This document shows, one piece after another, positions 16,257-25,524 of a stretch of DNA of 64,000 nucleotides. Both the position numbers and the translations under genes were made by a program. Where the stretch lies: positions 1 through 64,000 of the forward strand of contig DAIOEK010000011.1 of the NCBI GenBank assembly GCA_036746315.1. The letters are read 5' to 3'. The notes beneath the pieces are model-generated. The model was not told where the DNA came from and searched no databases. It saw nothing but the letters and a program-made list of their open reading frames with translations. Positions within the stretch are counted from its first letter, which is position 1. Each line of letters opens with the position of its first letter. The DNA comes from DAIOEK01 sp036746315. Its GTDB lineage: Bacteria > Chloroflexota > Anaerolineae > Anaerolineales > Anaerolineaceae.

Positions 16257-17057
16257 TCAGGAGCTGATCGTGGCGCGGTGGAATATCGCCTGGTACAGGC
16301 GGATTGCCAGCCTGGTCAGCCCTGACGTTCCCAGAAAAGCCAGCAACTTGTTTCCAAATCCGGGCACGTAAATGCCGCTGCCGTGCTGTAAGGCTTGCAG
16401 CGACAGCCGCACCACGTCTTCGGCATCCATCCAGAAAAATGCCGGCAGCCGGTCCTGGATGTGCATTTTCTGGTATTCGGGGGAATCATGGAATTCGGTG
16501 CGGGTGAAACCCGGGCAAAGCGCCTGGGCCTTGATGTTGGTGTCGAAAAGTTGGGTGGCAAGCCCATCGGTAAAGGCGTTTAAGTAGGCTTTGGTGGCGG
16601 CATAGGCGGGGCTGCCGGTGGCGGCGTTGAACGAACTGATCGAGGAAACCTGGATGATAAAACCCGTGTCGCGTGCGATCATCGCGGGGAGGGCAGCATG
16701 GGTCAGGCGGACGGAGGCTTCCACGTGCACCCTGACCATGGTCATGATCGCGTCCACGTCCGTATCCAGGAATGTGCCGGGGATTCCAAAGCCGGCGTTG
16801 TTGACCAGAACTTCGAGGTCCTCGGTTTCGCCGATCAATCGCTCCAGTTTCTGGATTTCGCTGAGGATGGAAAGATCCACCGGCTGGATGTCGATGGCGG
16901 CCCTGCGTTTGGACTGGATCTCTGCCGCCAGGTGCTCCAGGCGTTCCCTGCGGCGGGCGACCAGGATCAGGTCGTATCCTTTGGCAGCCAGTTGACGGGC
17001 GAACTCTGCCCCGATCCCCGAGGATGCTCCCGTAATCAAAGCTTTGGCTTTGTTCAT
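16257..17057 (-). CDS. Short-chain dehydrogenase/reductase
   Basis: 266-residue classical SDR oxidoreductase. Cofactor motif TGASSGIGAEFARQL starts at about residue 9, the NAG motif is VNNAGFGIPG, and the catalytic Ser and YxxxK are in SSISSFNAATGSPAYAATK. The Arg-rich VARRRERLEHLA after the second strand favours NADP(H). The substrate is unknown. The start at 17057 follows GGAG by 7 nt, with TATAAT at 17085-17090. An open frame continues further upstream but is antisense to glyQS and not part of this gene. Confidence 0.88.
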   Translation of the reverse strand: MNKAKALITGASSGIGAEFARQLAAKGYDLILVARRRERLEHLAAEIQSKRRAAIDIQPVDLSILSEIQKLERLIGETEDLEVLVNNAGFGIPGTFLDTDVDAIMTMVRVHVEASVRLTHAALPAMIARDTGFIIQVSSISSFNAATGSPAYAATKAYLNAFTDGLATQLFDTNIKAQALCPGFTRTEFHDSPEYQKMHIQDRLPAFFWMDAEDVVRLSLQALQHGSGIYVPGFGNKLLAFLGTSGLTRLAIRLYQAIFHRATISS

Positions 17058-17084
17058 TTCATTCTCCGAGTGTGTGATATCTTC

Positions 17085-17090
17085 CATTAT
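17085..17090 (-). promoter_or_regulatory. -10 box of the SDR gene
   Basis: TATAAT on the minus strand lies 27 nt upstream of the SDR start codon, which has its own GGAG site. Divergent from the glyQS promoter. Confidence 0.55.
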
Positions 17091-17180
17091 AGTGAATCCC
17101 ATGGAGTTGCGCTGTATCCGGCTGGTGTTTATTTTCCTTTCGGTTTTGCGGCAAACCGCTAAATGCGGCTGCCGCTTTGG

Positions 17181-17186
17181 TATAAT
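17181..17186 (+). promoter_or_regulatory. -10 box of glyQS
   Basis: TATAAT lies 30 nt before the ATG at 17217, leaving a short leader that includes AGGCGGA. The leader is too short for a T-box element. Confidence 0.6.
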
Positions 17187-17216
17187 CTTGAGTATTCCAT
17201 CCGAGGCGGAGAAAAA

Positions 17217-20207
17217 ATGTCGCAAACCAATGATTTCCAGACCATTATTATGAAGCTCCAGGAATTCTGGGCAAAGCAGGGTTGCCTGATCTGGCAGCCA
17301 TATTACACCCAGGTGGGAGCAGGTACCATGAACCCGGCTACCTTCCTGCGGGTTCTGGGTCCGGAACCCTGGAATGTGGCATACGTGGAACCTTCCGTTC
17401 GCCCGGATGATGGTCGCTACGGCGAGAACCCCAACCGCTTGCAGCAGCATTATCAATTTCAGGTGATCCTCAAGCCCGATCCGGGCAACCCGCAGGAAGT
17501 CTACCTGGATTCGCTCCAGGCGATTGGCATCGATCCGCAGCAGCACGATATCCGCTTTGTGGAAGACAACTGGGAAAGCCCCGCGCTGGGTGCATGGGGG
17601 CTGGGCTGGGAAGTGTGGCTGGATGGACAGGAGATCACCCAGTTCACTTACTTCCAGCAGGCGGGCGGACAGGTGCTCGAGCCGGTGTCGGTGGAGATCA
17701 CTTACGGGCTGGACCGTATTGCCATGGCGCTGCAAAAGGTGCGCAGTTTTCGCGATATCCGCTGGAGTCCCGCCCGCACAGCCGGCGATGTCAACCTGAT
17801 GGCTGAATACGAACATTCCAAATACTATTTCGAACTGGCGGATGTTGACCGCCTGCGCCAGATGTACAATCTCTTCGAGGCGGAAGCCGCAGCGGCGCTG
17901 GATGCCGGTCTGGTGCTGCCCGCGCACGATTACATTTTGAAATGTTCGCATACCTTTAATATTCTGGATACACGCGGCGCGATTGGCGTTACCGAACGGC
18001 AGGCTTTCTTTGGCAAAATGCGCGATCTTGCCCGCCGTACGGCGGATATGTATGTCGCCCAGCGCCAGCAACAGGAATTCCCCTGGCTGGAGGAAAGCCA
18101 CCCGGCTGCCGCGGTGACCGGTGTAGATGTGAAATCCATCCCGGTTGCGGAAACCCCGCAGCCTTTCCTGTTCGAGATCGGCACCGAAGAGCTGCCGGTT
18201 GCCGATCTGGATAGCGCCGTCGAGCAGATGCGGGCGCTGGTTTCCGCTTTGCTGGATGAACAACGGTTGGAATATGCCGGCTTGCAGGTGTGGGGTACAC
18301 CGCGCCGCCTGGTTGCCTATACTTCTGAGCTGCAATCCCGCCAGGCAGACCGTGAGGTGGTGGTGAAAGGTCCGCCTGCCAATCGCGCATTCGATGCGAA
18401 CGGCAAACTGACCCCCGCAGGGGAGGGTTTTGCCCGCAGCAAGGGGATCGCCCCGCAGGCACTCGAGGTCCGCGAAATGGATGGCGGCAGTTATGCGGCG
18501 GCGGTGGTGCACGAAAAGGGCAGGGCGGCGCTGGAGATCCTGTCTGTGGAACTGCCCAAATTGATCGCCAAGATCAAGTTTGACAAAACCATGCGCTGGA
18601 ACAGCAGCAAGGCAGCCTTCTCGCGCCCCATCCGCTGGTTCCTGGCGCTGTATGGCGAACAGTTGATCCCCTTCAGCTATGCCGATACGCCTTCGCAAAA
18701 AACCACCCGTGGCTTGCGCTTCCTCGCTCCGGCGGTGATTCCGGTGAACACCCCCGCAGATTATTTTGCCGCGCTGCAAAAACAGGGTATTGTGCTGGAT
18801 CATGTCCGGCGTAAACAGATCATTCGCGACCAGGTGCTTGCCATCCTGGAACAGAGCGGCGCCGATCCGGTCATCCCTGAAGACCTGCTGGATGAAGTCA
18901 ACAACCTGGTGGAGGCGCCCACGCCGCTGCGCGGCGAGTTCGAGCGCCAGCATCTGGCGCTGCCCAAGGAAGTGCTCATTTCGGTGATGAAGAAACATCA
19001 GCGTTATTTCCCCATGCAAAAAGGGGATGACCTGCTGCCTTATTTTGTGCTGGTGCGCAATGGCGATGACCAATTCCAGGAGATCGTTGCCGACGGCAAC
19101 GCCCAGGTGATTCGCGCCCGCTTCGCGGATGCGGCATTCTTTATTCAGGAAGACTTGCAGAAGAAGCTGGCTGATTTCCTCCCCCGTCTGGATACGCTGA
19201 CCTTCCAGATCAAACTGGGGTCGATGCTGGCAAAGACCAGACGCATCGAGACTCTCTCCGGGCATCTCACCGGTTTGCTCGGGCTGTCGGATGCCGACAG
19301 GGCGACTGCCCTGCGTACCGCCGCATTGTGCAAGGCAGACCTGGTCACCCACATGGTGGTGGAAATGACCTCCCTGCAGGGGATGATGGGCAGGTACTAT
19401 GCCCTGAAATCCGGTGAAACCCCGCAGGTTGCCGCGGCAATATTCGAACATTACCTGCCCCGTTATGCCGGCGATGTCGTGCCCGCTTCCAAAGCCGGGC
19501 TGGCGGTGGGGCTGGCTGACCGGCTGGATAGTCTGGCGGCGCTCTTTGCCGCTGGATTGGCGCCCACCGGTACCAAGGATCCGTTTGCCCAGCGCCGCGC
19601 TGCGCTCGGGTTGGTGCTGGCGCTGATGGAATGGGATATCGATTTCGATCTCGCCCGCGGGGTGGAACTGGCGGCGCAAACCCTGCCTGTTGCCGCCACC
19701 CCTGAATCGCAGAAAGCCTGCCTGGAATTCATTGTGGGGCGCCAGCGCAGCTACCTGCTCGACCAGGGTTATCGTTACGATGTGGTGGATGCGGTGCTGG
19801 CTGCGCGGGCAAACAACCCCGCCGGGGCTTTCCGTACCGTCAAGGCGCTTTCGGGCATGGTGACCGAAGAGAGCTGGCCCACCTTCCTGCAGGCATACGC
19901 CCGCTGCGTGCGTATTTCCCGCGATCAGAAGGAAAGCTTCACGGTGGATGCTTCCCTGCTGGCCGACCCTGCGGAAAAGGATCTGCTGGCGTCGCTGCAG
20001 GACCTGGAAAAGCAGCAGCCTTATGCCGGCTTTGCCGAATTCAAGGCGGCTTTCGAGCCCGCCATCCCGGTGATCAATGCCTTCTTCGACAAGGTCATGG
20101 TGATGGATGAGAATCCAAAAGTACGTGCAAACAGATTGGGCATGTTGCAGCGGATTGCCGCACTGCCTGCAAAACTGGCTGATTTATCGCTTCTGGAAGG
20201 TTTCTAA
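17217..20207 (+). CDS. glyQS: Glycyl-tRNA synthetase, fused alpha and beta chains
   Basis: 996-residue enzyme that charges tRNA(Gly). Residues 1 to about 290 are the catalytic alpha chain (FQTIIMKLQEFWAKQGCLIW, GAGTMNPATFLRVLGPEPW, RPDDGRYGENPNRLQQHYQF). A short linker rich in Ala, Val and Pro leads into the beta chain at about residue 315 (FLFEIGTEELPVADLD, VWGTPRRLVAY, KHQRYFPM), which binds tRNA. In most bacteria of this type these are two separate genes; the fused form is known in Chlamydia and scattered lineages. The ATG at 17217 is preferred over one 18 codons upstream because AGGCGGA precedes it. The stop codon overlaps that of the convergent next gene. Confidence 0.95.
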   Translation: MSQTNDFQTIIMKLQEFWAKQGCLIWQPYYTQVGAGTMNPATFLRVLGPEPWNVAYVEPSVRPDDGRYGENPNRLQQHYQFQVILKPDPGNPQEVYLDSLQAIGIDPQQHDIRFVEDNWESPALGAWGLGWEVWLDGQEITQFTYFQQAGGQVLEPVSVEITYGLDRIAMALQKVRSFRDIRWSPARTAGDVNLMAEYEHSKYYFELADVDRLRQMYNLFEAEAAAALDAGLVLPAHDYILKCSHTFNILDTRGAIGVTERQAFFGKMRDLARRTADMYVAQRQQQEFPWLEESHPAAAVTGVDVKSIPVAETPQPFLFEIGTEELPVADLDSAVEQMRALVSALLDEQRLEYAGLQVWGTPRRLVAYTSELQSRQADREVVVKGPPANRAFDANGKLTPAGEGFARSKGIAPQALEVREMDGGSYAAAVVHEKGRAALEILSVELPKLIAKIKFDKTMRWNSSKAAFSRPIRWFLALYGEQLIPFSYADTPSQKTTRGLRFLAPAVIPVNTPADYFAALQKQGIVLDHVRRKQIIRDQVLAILEQSGADPVIPEDLLDEVNNLVEAPTPLRGEFERQHLALPKEVLISVMKKHQRYFPMQKGDDLLPYFVLVRNGDDQFQEIVADGNAQVIRARFADAAFFIQEDLQKKLADFLPRLDTLTFQIKLGSMLAKTRRIETLSGHLTGLLGLSDADRATALRTAALCKADLVTHMVVEMTSLQGMMGRYYALKSGETPQVAAAIFEHYLPRYAGDVVPASKAGLAVGLADRLDSLAALFAAGLAPTGTKDPFAQRRAALGLVLALMEWDIDFDLARGVELAAQTLPVAATPESQKACLEFIVGRQRSYLLDQGYRYDVVDAVLAARANNPAGAFRTVKALSGMVTEESWPTFLQAYARCVRISRDQKESFTVDASLLADPAEKDLLASLQDLEKQQPYAGFAEFKAAFEPAIPVINAFFDKVMVMDENPKVRANRLGMLQRIAALPAKLADLSLLEGF

Positions 20208-21313
20208 GTCTTCGAAGGTTTGTCTTCGCGAGGTGTTAATCCCAACTGGTTTGCTTCATCGAAAGAGAGCAAACCAGGTTCTTTTGAATCGCTGAACGAA
20301 GGCTTGGCGGTTGCTTTATCCCAGAAGGTATCCACATCCTCGTTCTTGATCTTCTTCTTCACCACCGTAGTGAACAGGCTGTCGAAGTCTTTGGAGGTGG
20401 TTTCCGTCTCCTCGGTTTGCCGGTTGTCCACCACCTGGATCGGTTCCGGCAGGGTCAGCGGTCCGGTCTTGGATATTGCCTGCTCCACCTCGGGGTGCGT
20501 GGTGAGCGGATAATCCTGGTCGATCTCGTTGATTTTTTGCTGCAATTCTGACAGCGCGTTGGTGATGGCATCGAACGCCACCGCCAGGCGTACATTTGTT
20601 TTGGCGTGTTTCAGGAAGACCATCAACAGGTACCCCGGCACGGGCGAAACCACCAGGTCGTATTGGCTGCCCTTGACCGAGATTACGCTTTCGGGCGTCT
20701 CGGTCTGCAACGTGGCGTGGATGCGCTGGATGGCGTTGGCTGCCGAAAGCAGATAAGGGATCACCTTGTCGTTCAGGGTTTCGTCGGTCGGGTCGCCGGC
20801 GGAGGCAAGCACTTTGCCCCGCTCGTCGATGAGCAGCACAGCAAAGGCAGCCAGGTCCTGTCGCAGACCGATCAGCACATCGCCAAACAGGTCGGTGCGC
20901 AGATCGACCACCTGGCGGATGGACATGCTGGGCGTTTGCGGGATCAACCCCAGCAGCCGCGAGGATGTATCCAGAAAGTCGCGCATTTCCACCGGCTTGG
21001 GGAAGAATGAGTCGGCGCCTGCCGCGGCGGCTTTTTCCGCCAGTTGTGGGTCGTTCAATCCCGACACCAGGATGATTTTGATCTGGGGAGCCTTTTTCTT
21101 GGTCTGTTCCGTAAAGACCAGGCCCGACATGCCCGGCAGTTTTACATCGCTGACGATGAGATGGATTTCCTTCTTTCCCACTTCGCGGGCAGCCTCTTCG
21201 GCATTGGGTACCACCTTAACCTCGATATGCCCGCTTAACGTGGCAAAAGCAGCCTGAAGCAGCTGCCCAAGCACCATTTCGTCATCGATAATCACGACCC
21301 TTTTTGCATCCAC
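20204..21313 (-). CDS. Response regulator: REC plus Roadblock/LC7-like domain
   Basis: 369 residues. Residues 1-125 are a receiver domain: acidic pair D10-D11, phospho-acceptor D56 in LIVSDVKLPGMSG, Ser in ILVSGLNDP and Lys in FFPKPVE. Residues about 135-265 resemble a Roadblock/LC7 (MglB-like) fold: DVLIGLRQDLAAFAVLLIDERGKVLASAG, then VSPVPGYLLMVFLKHAKTNVRLAVAFDAI. The remaining 100 residues are polar and probably disordered, with no DNA-binding domain. Roadblock proteins often regulate small GTPases. The GTG start is 9 nt from a TATAAT box. No histidine kinase or GTPase gene is nearby. Confidence 0.75.
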   Translation of the reverse strand: MDAKRVVIIDDEMVLGQLLQAAFATLSGHIEVKVVPNAEEAAREVGKKEIHLIVSDVKLPGMSGLVFTEQTKKKAPQIKIILVSGLNDPQLAEKAAAAGADSFFPKPVEMRDFLDTSSRLLGLIPQTPSMSIRQVVDLRTDLFGDVLIGLRQDLAAFAVLLIDERGKVLASAGDPTDETLNDKVIPYLLSAANAIQRIHATLQTETPESVISVKGSQYDLVVSPVPGYLLMVFLKHAKTNVRLAVAFDAITNALSELQQKINEIDQDYPLTTHPEVEQAISKTGPLTLPEPIQVVDNRQTEETETTSKDFDSLFTTVVKKKIKNEDVDTFWDKATAKPSFSDSKEPGLLSFDEANQLGLTPREDKPSKT

Positions 21314-21322
21314 GACACAAAA

Positions 21323-21351
21323 ATTATATCATCAATGTTTTTTGCAACCAA
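21323..21351 (-). promoter_or_regulatory. Promoter of the REC-Roadblock gene, probably leaderless
   Basis: TATAAT (21323-21328) is 9 nt before the GTG start; TTGGTT (21346-21351) lies 17 nt further upstream. There is no Shine-Dalgarno site. Confidence 0.6.
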
Positions 21352-21473
21352 ACGCAAGCGGGAACCAAACAGGGCGATCGAGTCTCTTTTTTATTGGAAT
21401 TACACTGCCTTTTCTATTTCTCCACCCCGGGTCACTGAATTGGAAACGGGAAACAGGTGAGCGAAAAACTGGC

Positions 21474-21503
21474 TTGGAAGAAATAAACAAGCTATGTTAC
21501 AAT
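21474..21503 (+). promoter_or_regulatory. Promoter of tRNA-Gln(UUG)
   Basis: TTGGAA (21474-21479) and TACAAT (21498-21503) are 18 nt apart. The mature tRNA begins 11 nt after the -10 box. Confidence 0.65.
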
Positions 21504-21513
21504 CCCATCACAC

Positions 21514-21584
21514 TGGGGCATGGTGCAATGGCAGCACACCAGACTTTGGATCTGTGGATCTTGGTTCGAATCCAGGTGCCCCAG
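21514..21584 (+). tRNA. tRNA-Gln, anticodon UUG
   Basis: Acceptor stem TGGGGCA/TGCCCCA, D stem GTGC/GCAC, anticodon loop CTTTGGA giving UUG, T-loop GGTTCGAATCC and a G discriminator. One C-T mismatch closes the anticodon stem. CCA is not encoded. Confidence 0.93.
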
Positions 21585-21707
21585 CCTGCCAGCCTGCAAC
21601 CGGAAAACAATGCAAAAAAAATCCATGCAAACTAAGACTGGTTTGGTCTTGGTTTGTTGTGTTAAAATGAAGTTGGTTCACAACATTCGTTTCAGCAGGA
21701 GAAAGAT

Positions 21708-23051
21708 ATGGATACAGTAGCGATTATCCTGGCAGCCGGGCAGGGAACCCGGATGAAATCTCGTCTGCCGAAGGTATTGCACACGCTGCTGGGTAAGCCC
21801 CTCGTCTTTTACAGCATGGAAGCCGCAAAAGCGATCACCAATCGTAAACCGATTGTGGTGGTTGGTCATGGTGCTGCCCAGGTGAAGGAAGCGCTGGCTG
21901 ATTCAGTGGATTATGTGGAGCAGAAGCAGCAGCTTGGTACCGGGCATGCTGTGCGGCAGGCGGAAGGTGCGCTGGGTGGGTTTGATGGTCTGGTGCTGGT
22001 GATCAGTGCCGATATGCCCCTCCTGCGTAAAGAGACGTTATCAGCATTATTGCAAGTGCAAATGAGCAACCAGGGTCCCATGTCGTTGTTGACAGTGATG
22101 GGCGAAGATTCGCGCGGTTTCGGCAGGATCATTCGCGGCGTGGATAATTCCGTCAGCGCCATCGTCGAAGAGGCGGATGCCACGCTCGAAGAGCTGGCGA
22201 TCCGTGAATATAACGTGGGCGCATACTGCTTCCAGGCAGCCTGGTTGTGGCAGGCATTGAAAGAGATCAAGACCTCGTCCAAGGGTGAGTATTACCTCAC
22301 CGATGTGGTTGCCATTGCCCGTGATCAACGCAAAAAGGTGAAAGCCATCTCGGTATCCGAGCCGAGTGAGGCGATCGGCATCAATACCCGCCTCCATATG
22401 GCAGAAGCAACTGCCCTGCTGCGCAACCGCATCAATGAAAAATGGATGTCGGAAGGTGTGACCATCATCGACCCTACCAGCACTTATATCGAACCCGAGG
22501 TATTGGTCGGCAAGGATACCACCATCTGGCCCAACACTTACCTCAAGGGACGTGCCTGGGTGGGGGAGTACTGCCAGATCGGTCCCAACACCATGATCCA
22601 GGATAGCGTGGTCGGTCACCGCAGCACGGTGTTCTATTCCATCCTGGAGTACGCCATCGTGGAGAACGATGTGGAAATGGGTCCCTTCTGTCATTTGCGA
22701 AAGGGCGCCCACCTGGCTTCGCACGTCCACATGGGTAACTTTGGCGAAGTCAAAGATTCCTATCTGGGACAGGGTACCAAGATGGGGCATTTCTCCTACA
22801 TCGGCAATGCCAAGATCGGGCAGAATGTGAACATTGGCGCGGGTACCATTACCTGTAATTTCGATGGCGAGAACAAGAATCCCACCGAGATCGGTTCGGA
22901 TGTGTTTATCGGCAGTGATACCATGCTTGTCGCCCCGCTGCGCATCGGCGACAAGGCAAAGACCGGCGCGGGGGCGGTGGTGACGCATGACGTCGAAAAT
23001 GGTGAAGTCGTCATTGGCGTACCGGCGCGACCGATCAAGAAAAAAGGGTGA
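21708..23051 (+). CDS. glmU: Bifunctional GlmU: GlcNAc-1-P uridyltransferase / GlcN-1-P acetyltransferase
   Basis: 447-residue enzyme making UDP-GlcNAc for peptidoglycan. The uridyltransferase domain starts IILAAGQGTRMKSRLPKVLH (Rossmann-like nucleotide motif, residues 6-25) and has QLGTGHAV. From about residue 255 there is a left-handed beta-helix of hexapeptide repeats, with the acetyltransferase site region HLRKGAHLASHVHMGNFGEVK, ending GVPARPIKKKG. Length is normal. AGGAGA precedes the ATG. The stop overlaps the start of the next gene, so glmU heads a glmU-corC-like-cdd-recO operon. Confidence 0.95.
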   Translation: MDTVAIILAAGQGTRMKSRLPKVLHTLLGKPLVFYSMEAAKAITNRKPIVVVGHGAAQVKEALADSVDYVEQKQQLGTGHAVRQAEGALGGFDGLVLVISADMPLLRKETLSALLQVQMSNQGPMSLLTVMGEDSRGFGRIIRGVDNSVSAIVEEADATLEELAIREYNVGAYCFQAAWLWQALKEIKTSSKGEYYLTDVVAIARDQRKKVKAISVSEPSEAIGINTRLHMAEATALLRNRINEKWMSEGVTIIDPTSTYIEPEVLVGKDTTIWPNTYLKGRAWVGEYCQIGPNTMIQDSVVGHRSTVFYSILEYAIVENDVEMGPFCHLRKGAHLASHVHMGNFGEVKDSYLGQGTKMGHFSYIGNAKIGQNVNIGAGTITCNFDGENKNPTEIGSDVFIGSDTMLVAPLRIGDKAKTGAGAVVTHDVENGEVVIGVPARPIKKKG

Positions 23052-24355
23052 TGGAAACCGAGCTGAACGTAACCTTATTGATTGTATTTCTCCTTCTGGA
23101 TCTGATGCTGACCGTAATGCGCAGCAGCATGGTGAACGCCCATCTGCCGCGCCTGCTGAATTTACGAACAGAACGCGAAAAAGCGGTGGATGATACCATC
23201 AGCCGGATCGAACGTCCGCGCATTCGCGTCAGTTTGCGCCTGGCTCACCTGTTGTTGCTCTTCCTCTTTGTCCTTTTTGTCTTCTATACCATCGATTCGC
23301 ATGGCTGGCTGAGCGCCACCGACCCCTATCGTGGGTTGTATACCGCAGGGATACTGATCCTGACCGCCCTGGTGTTGTTTGCGCTCGAATCCTGGGTGGA
23401 TGGCATCGTTTTGAAATCGCCGGAAGTGTGGGCTTTACGTATCAGCCCGCTGGCTTCCCTGCTGGATAAAATCCTCTCGCCGGTATCAGGCATTGCCATC
23501 CGCCTGATGGGGCAGACGGAAAGCAGCCTGGGGCAGATCACCGCTCCGACCGATGATGAATTGAAGACCTGGGTGCAGCAGGGACAGACCGATGGCGCGC
23601 TGGAAAAAGAAGAGCGCCAGATGATCTACTCCATCTTCCAATTTGGCGACACACTTGCCCGTGAGATCATGGTGCCGCGCATCGACATCCGTGCCTTGGA
23701 TGTGGATACCACTGTGGATGAAGCCCTGAACGCATTTGTGCAATCCGGTCATTCGCGTATTCCCATCTACGAAGAAACGGTCGACAACATTATCGGTCTG
23801 CTCTACGCCAAAGACCTGCTGCGCCATCAGAGCAACAACAAGCAGATCGCCGACCTGCGCCAGATATTGCGTCCGGCGTATTTCGTCCCCGAAGCCAAAA
23901 AGCTGGATGAACTGCTTACCGAAATGCAGACCAAGCGGGTGCACATGGCGATTGTGGTGGATGAATACGGCGGTGTAGCCGGGTTGGTGACCCTCGAAGA
24001 CCTGCTCGAAGAGATCATCGGCGAAATTCAGGATGAATACGACCAGTCGGAGGAACTGCCCTTCCAAAAGATCAGCGAGGATGAATACCTTTTTCAGGGC
24101 AGCATCGACCTGGATGATTTCAATGAAGTGATGGGAACCCAGCTCAGCAAGGATATGGCTGACACACTGGGCGGCTTCATGTATGGAGAGATCGGCAAAG
24201 TCCCAAGCGGGGGGGAGCGCGTTCTGGTGGATGATATCGAACTGATCGTGGAAAATGTCACCGGCAGGCGCATTCGCAAGGTTCGCGCGCATCGACTGGA
24301 TATTCAGAATAGTGAAGCGGAGAGAACGGATGCTGACAAAAGCGCAGAAGGATGA
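23051..24355 (+). CDS. HlyC/CorC-family CNNM-CBS membrane protein
   Basis: 434 residues. N-terminal hydrophobic segments (about 5-25, 63-82, 97-118) form a CNNM-like transmembrane part, shorter than usual. Then come paired CBS domains with REIMVPRIDIRALDVD, HSRIPIYEETVDNIIGLLYAKDL and MAIVVDEYGGVAGLVTLEDLLEEIIGEI, and a C-terminal CorC_HlyC domain (FQGSIDLDDFNEVMGTQL). Such proteins are linked to magnesium or cobalt efflux; older names call them haemolysins. The ATG at 23051 shares its A with the glmU stop; a GTG one codon earlier is also possible. Confidence 0.88.
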   Translation: METELNVTLLIVFLLLDLMLTVMRSSMVNAHLPRLLNLRTEREKAVDDTISRIERPRIRVSLRLAHLLLLFLFVLFVFYTIDSHGWLSATDPYRGLYTAGILILTALVLFALESWVDGIVLKSPEVWALRISPLASLLDKILSPVSGIAIRLMGQTESSLGQITAPTDDELKTWVQQGQTDGALEKEERQMIYSIFQFGDTLAREIMVPRIDIRALDVDTTVDEALNAFVQSGHSRIPIYEETVDNIIGLLYAKDLLRHQSNNKQIADLRQILRPAYFVPEAKKLDELLTEMQTKRVHMAIVVDEYGGVAGLVTLEDLLEEIIGEIQDEYDQSEELPFQKISEDEYLFQGSIDLDDFNEVMGTQLSKDMADTLGGFMYGEIGKVPSGGERVLVDDIELIVENVTGRRIRKVRAHRLDIQNSEAERTDADKSAEG

Positions 24356-24731
24356 GCTGGTCCGCCAGGCGGTGGAGGTTCGCAATAACGCCTACTGTCC
24401 ATATTCCCATTATGCGGTCGGCGCAGCCCTGCTCACCACCGACGGTCGCATCTATACCGGTGTCAATGTGGAAAATGCCGTGCTGCCCCTCACCAACTGC
24501 GCCGAGCAGACTGCGATCTTCCGGGCGGTTACCGATGGCGTAAAATCCTTCGCGGCAATAGCCGTGGTCACCGAGAATGCCGGTATGCCCTGCGGCGCCT
24601 GCCGTCAGGTGATGGCGGAATTCAACCTGGAGATGATCGTGTTGATTGCCGATGCGGATGGCAGGGTCACCCGCGAGTTAACCGTTGCCGAATTGCTGCC
24701 GGGCGCCTTTACCCCCCAAGACCTGATCTAA
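24330..24731 (+). CDS. cdd: Cytidine deaminase
   Basis: 133-residue zinc enzyme that converts cytidine to uridine in pyrimidine salvage. Zinc ligands are in NCAEQTAIF (Cys, with catalytic Glu) and MPCGACRQVMAEF (two Cys). Nucleoside-binding residues are in YSHYAVGAALLT and NVENAVLPLTN. CAEQ replaces the more common CAER. The ATG at 24330 overlaps the preceding gene by 26 nt and has GGAGAG before it. Length is standard for the homotetrameric form. Confidence 0.93.
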   Translation: MLTKAQKDELVRQAVEVRNNAYCPYSHYAVGAALLTTDGRIYTGVNVENAVLPLTNCAEQTAIFRAVTDGVKSFAAIAVVTENAGMPCGACRQVMAEFNLEMIVLIADADGRVTRELTVAELLPGAFTPQDLI

Positions 24732-24742
24732 CGAGTCCGCAC

Positions 24743-25522
24743 ATGAGTGACCTTCCGCGATCGTTTCGGGTGACAGCGGTTGTACTCCGCCATTCGAACA
24801 CGGGGGAGGCGGACCGCGTGCTGGTGCTTTACACCCGTGAATATGGAAAACTGCGCGCCATCGCCCGCGGCGTGCGCAAGATCAAAAGCCGCAAAGCCGG
24901 GCATTTGCAGCCGTTCACCCTTTCCACCCTGCAGTTGAGCCGCACCCACGATCTGCCGATCATCACCCAGGCGGAGACCATGCTGCCGTTTCAGGATATC
25001 CACGACCACCTGGAGCTGATCGCCCAGGCGTCAATCGCCAATGAACTGCTGGATCGCTTCACCTTCGAGGCGGAGGAGAACCAGGCGCTGTTCAACCTGC
25101 TGGTCGATACGCTCAAGCGGCTGAACAGCGGCGAAGAGCCGTCTCTGGCGGTGCAATACTACGAACTGGGACTGCTCAATGCCGTCGGCTTTCGCCCGGA
25201 ATTGTTCCAGTGCGTCGTCTGCCGCAAGGAGATCCAACCCGAAGACCAGTACTTTTCGGCGGCGCTGGGTGGCGTGGTCTGCCCGCGCTGCGGGCATCAG
25301 GTTGCCGGGGCGCGCCCGGTAACGCTGGAAGCGCTGCGTTACCTGCGCCACCTGCTGCGCAGCAGTTATGCCGATGCGCGCAAGGCGCATCCCAACCAGT
25401 TGGTGCAGCGCGAAATGGATGATCTGCTGCAATACTATTTGAGCTATTTGCTGGAAAGAGGTCTCAATGCCCCCCGCTTTCTGCGCGACATCCACCAGCA
25501 GCGTGATTCTTTGCAGAAATAA
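24743..25522 (+). CDS. recO: DNA repair protein RecO
   Basis: 259-residue recombination mediator that helps load RecA with RecR. The N-terminal OB fold reads RVTAVVLRHSNTGEADRVLVLYTREYGKLRAIARGVRK. The helical C-terminal half carries a four-Cys zinc site, CVVCRKEIQ and VCPRCG. Start is 11 nt after the cdd stop. It closes the glmU operon and ends at a 24-bp palindrome. Confidence 0.92.
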   Translation: MSDLPRSFRVTAVVLRHSNTGEADRVLVLYTREYGKLRAIARGVRKIKSRKAGHLQPFTLSTLQLSRTHDLPIITQAETMLPFQDIHDHLELIAQASIANELLDRFTFEAEENQALFNLLVDTLKRLNSGEEPSLAVQYYELGLLNAVGFRPELFQCVVCRKEIQPEDQYFSAALGGVVCPRCGHQVAGARPVTLEALRYLRHLLRSSYADARKAHPNQLVQREMDDLLQYYLSYLLERGLNAPRFLRDIHQQRDSLQK

Positions 25523-25524
25523 AG

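Noticed and set aside
17087..17216. T-box leader for glyQS
   Set aside because: The leader after the -10 box is about 25 nt, too short for a T-box specifier and antiterminator, and no T-box sequence was found.
17058..19679. Long minus-strand open frame continuing upstream of the SDR gene through glyQS
   Set aside because: It is antisense to a highly conserved synthetase, has no domain of its own, and the SDR has its own promoter and ribosome site at 17057.
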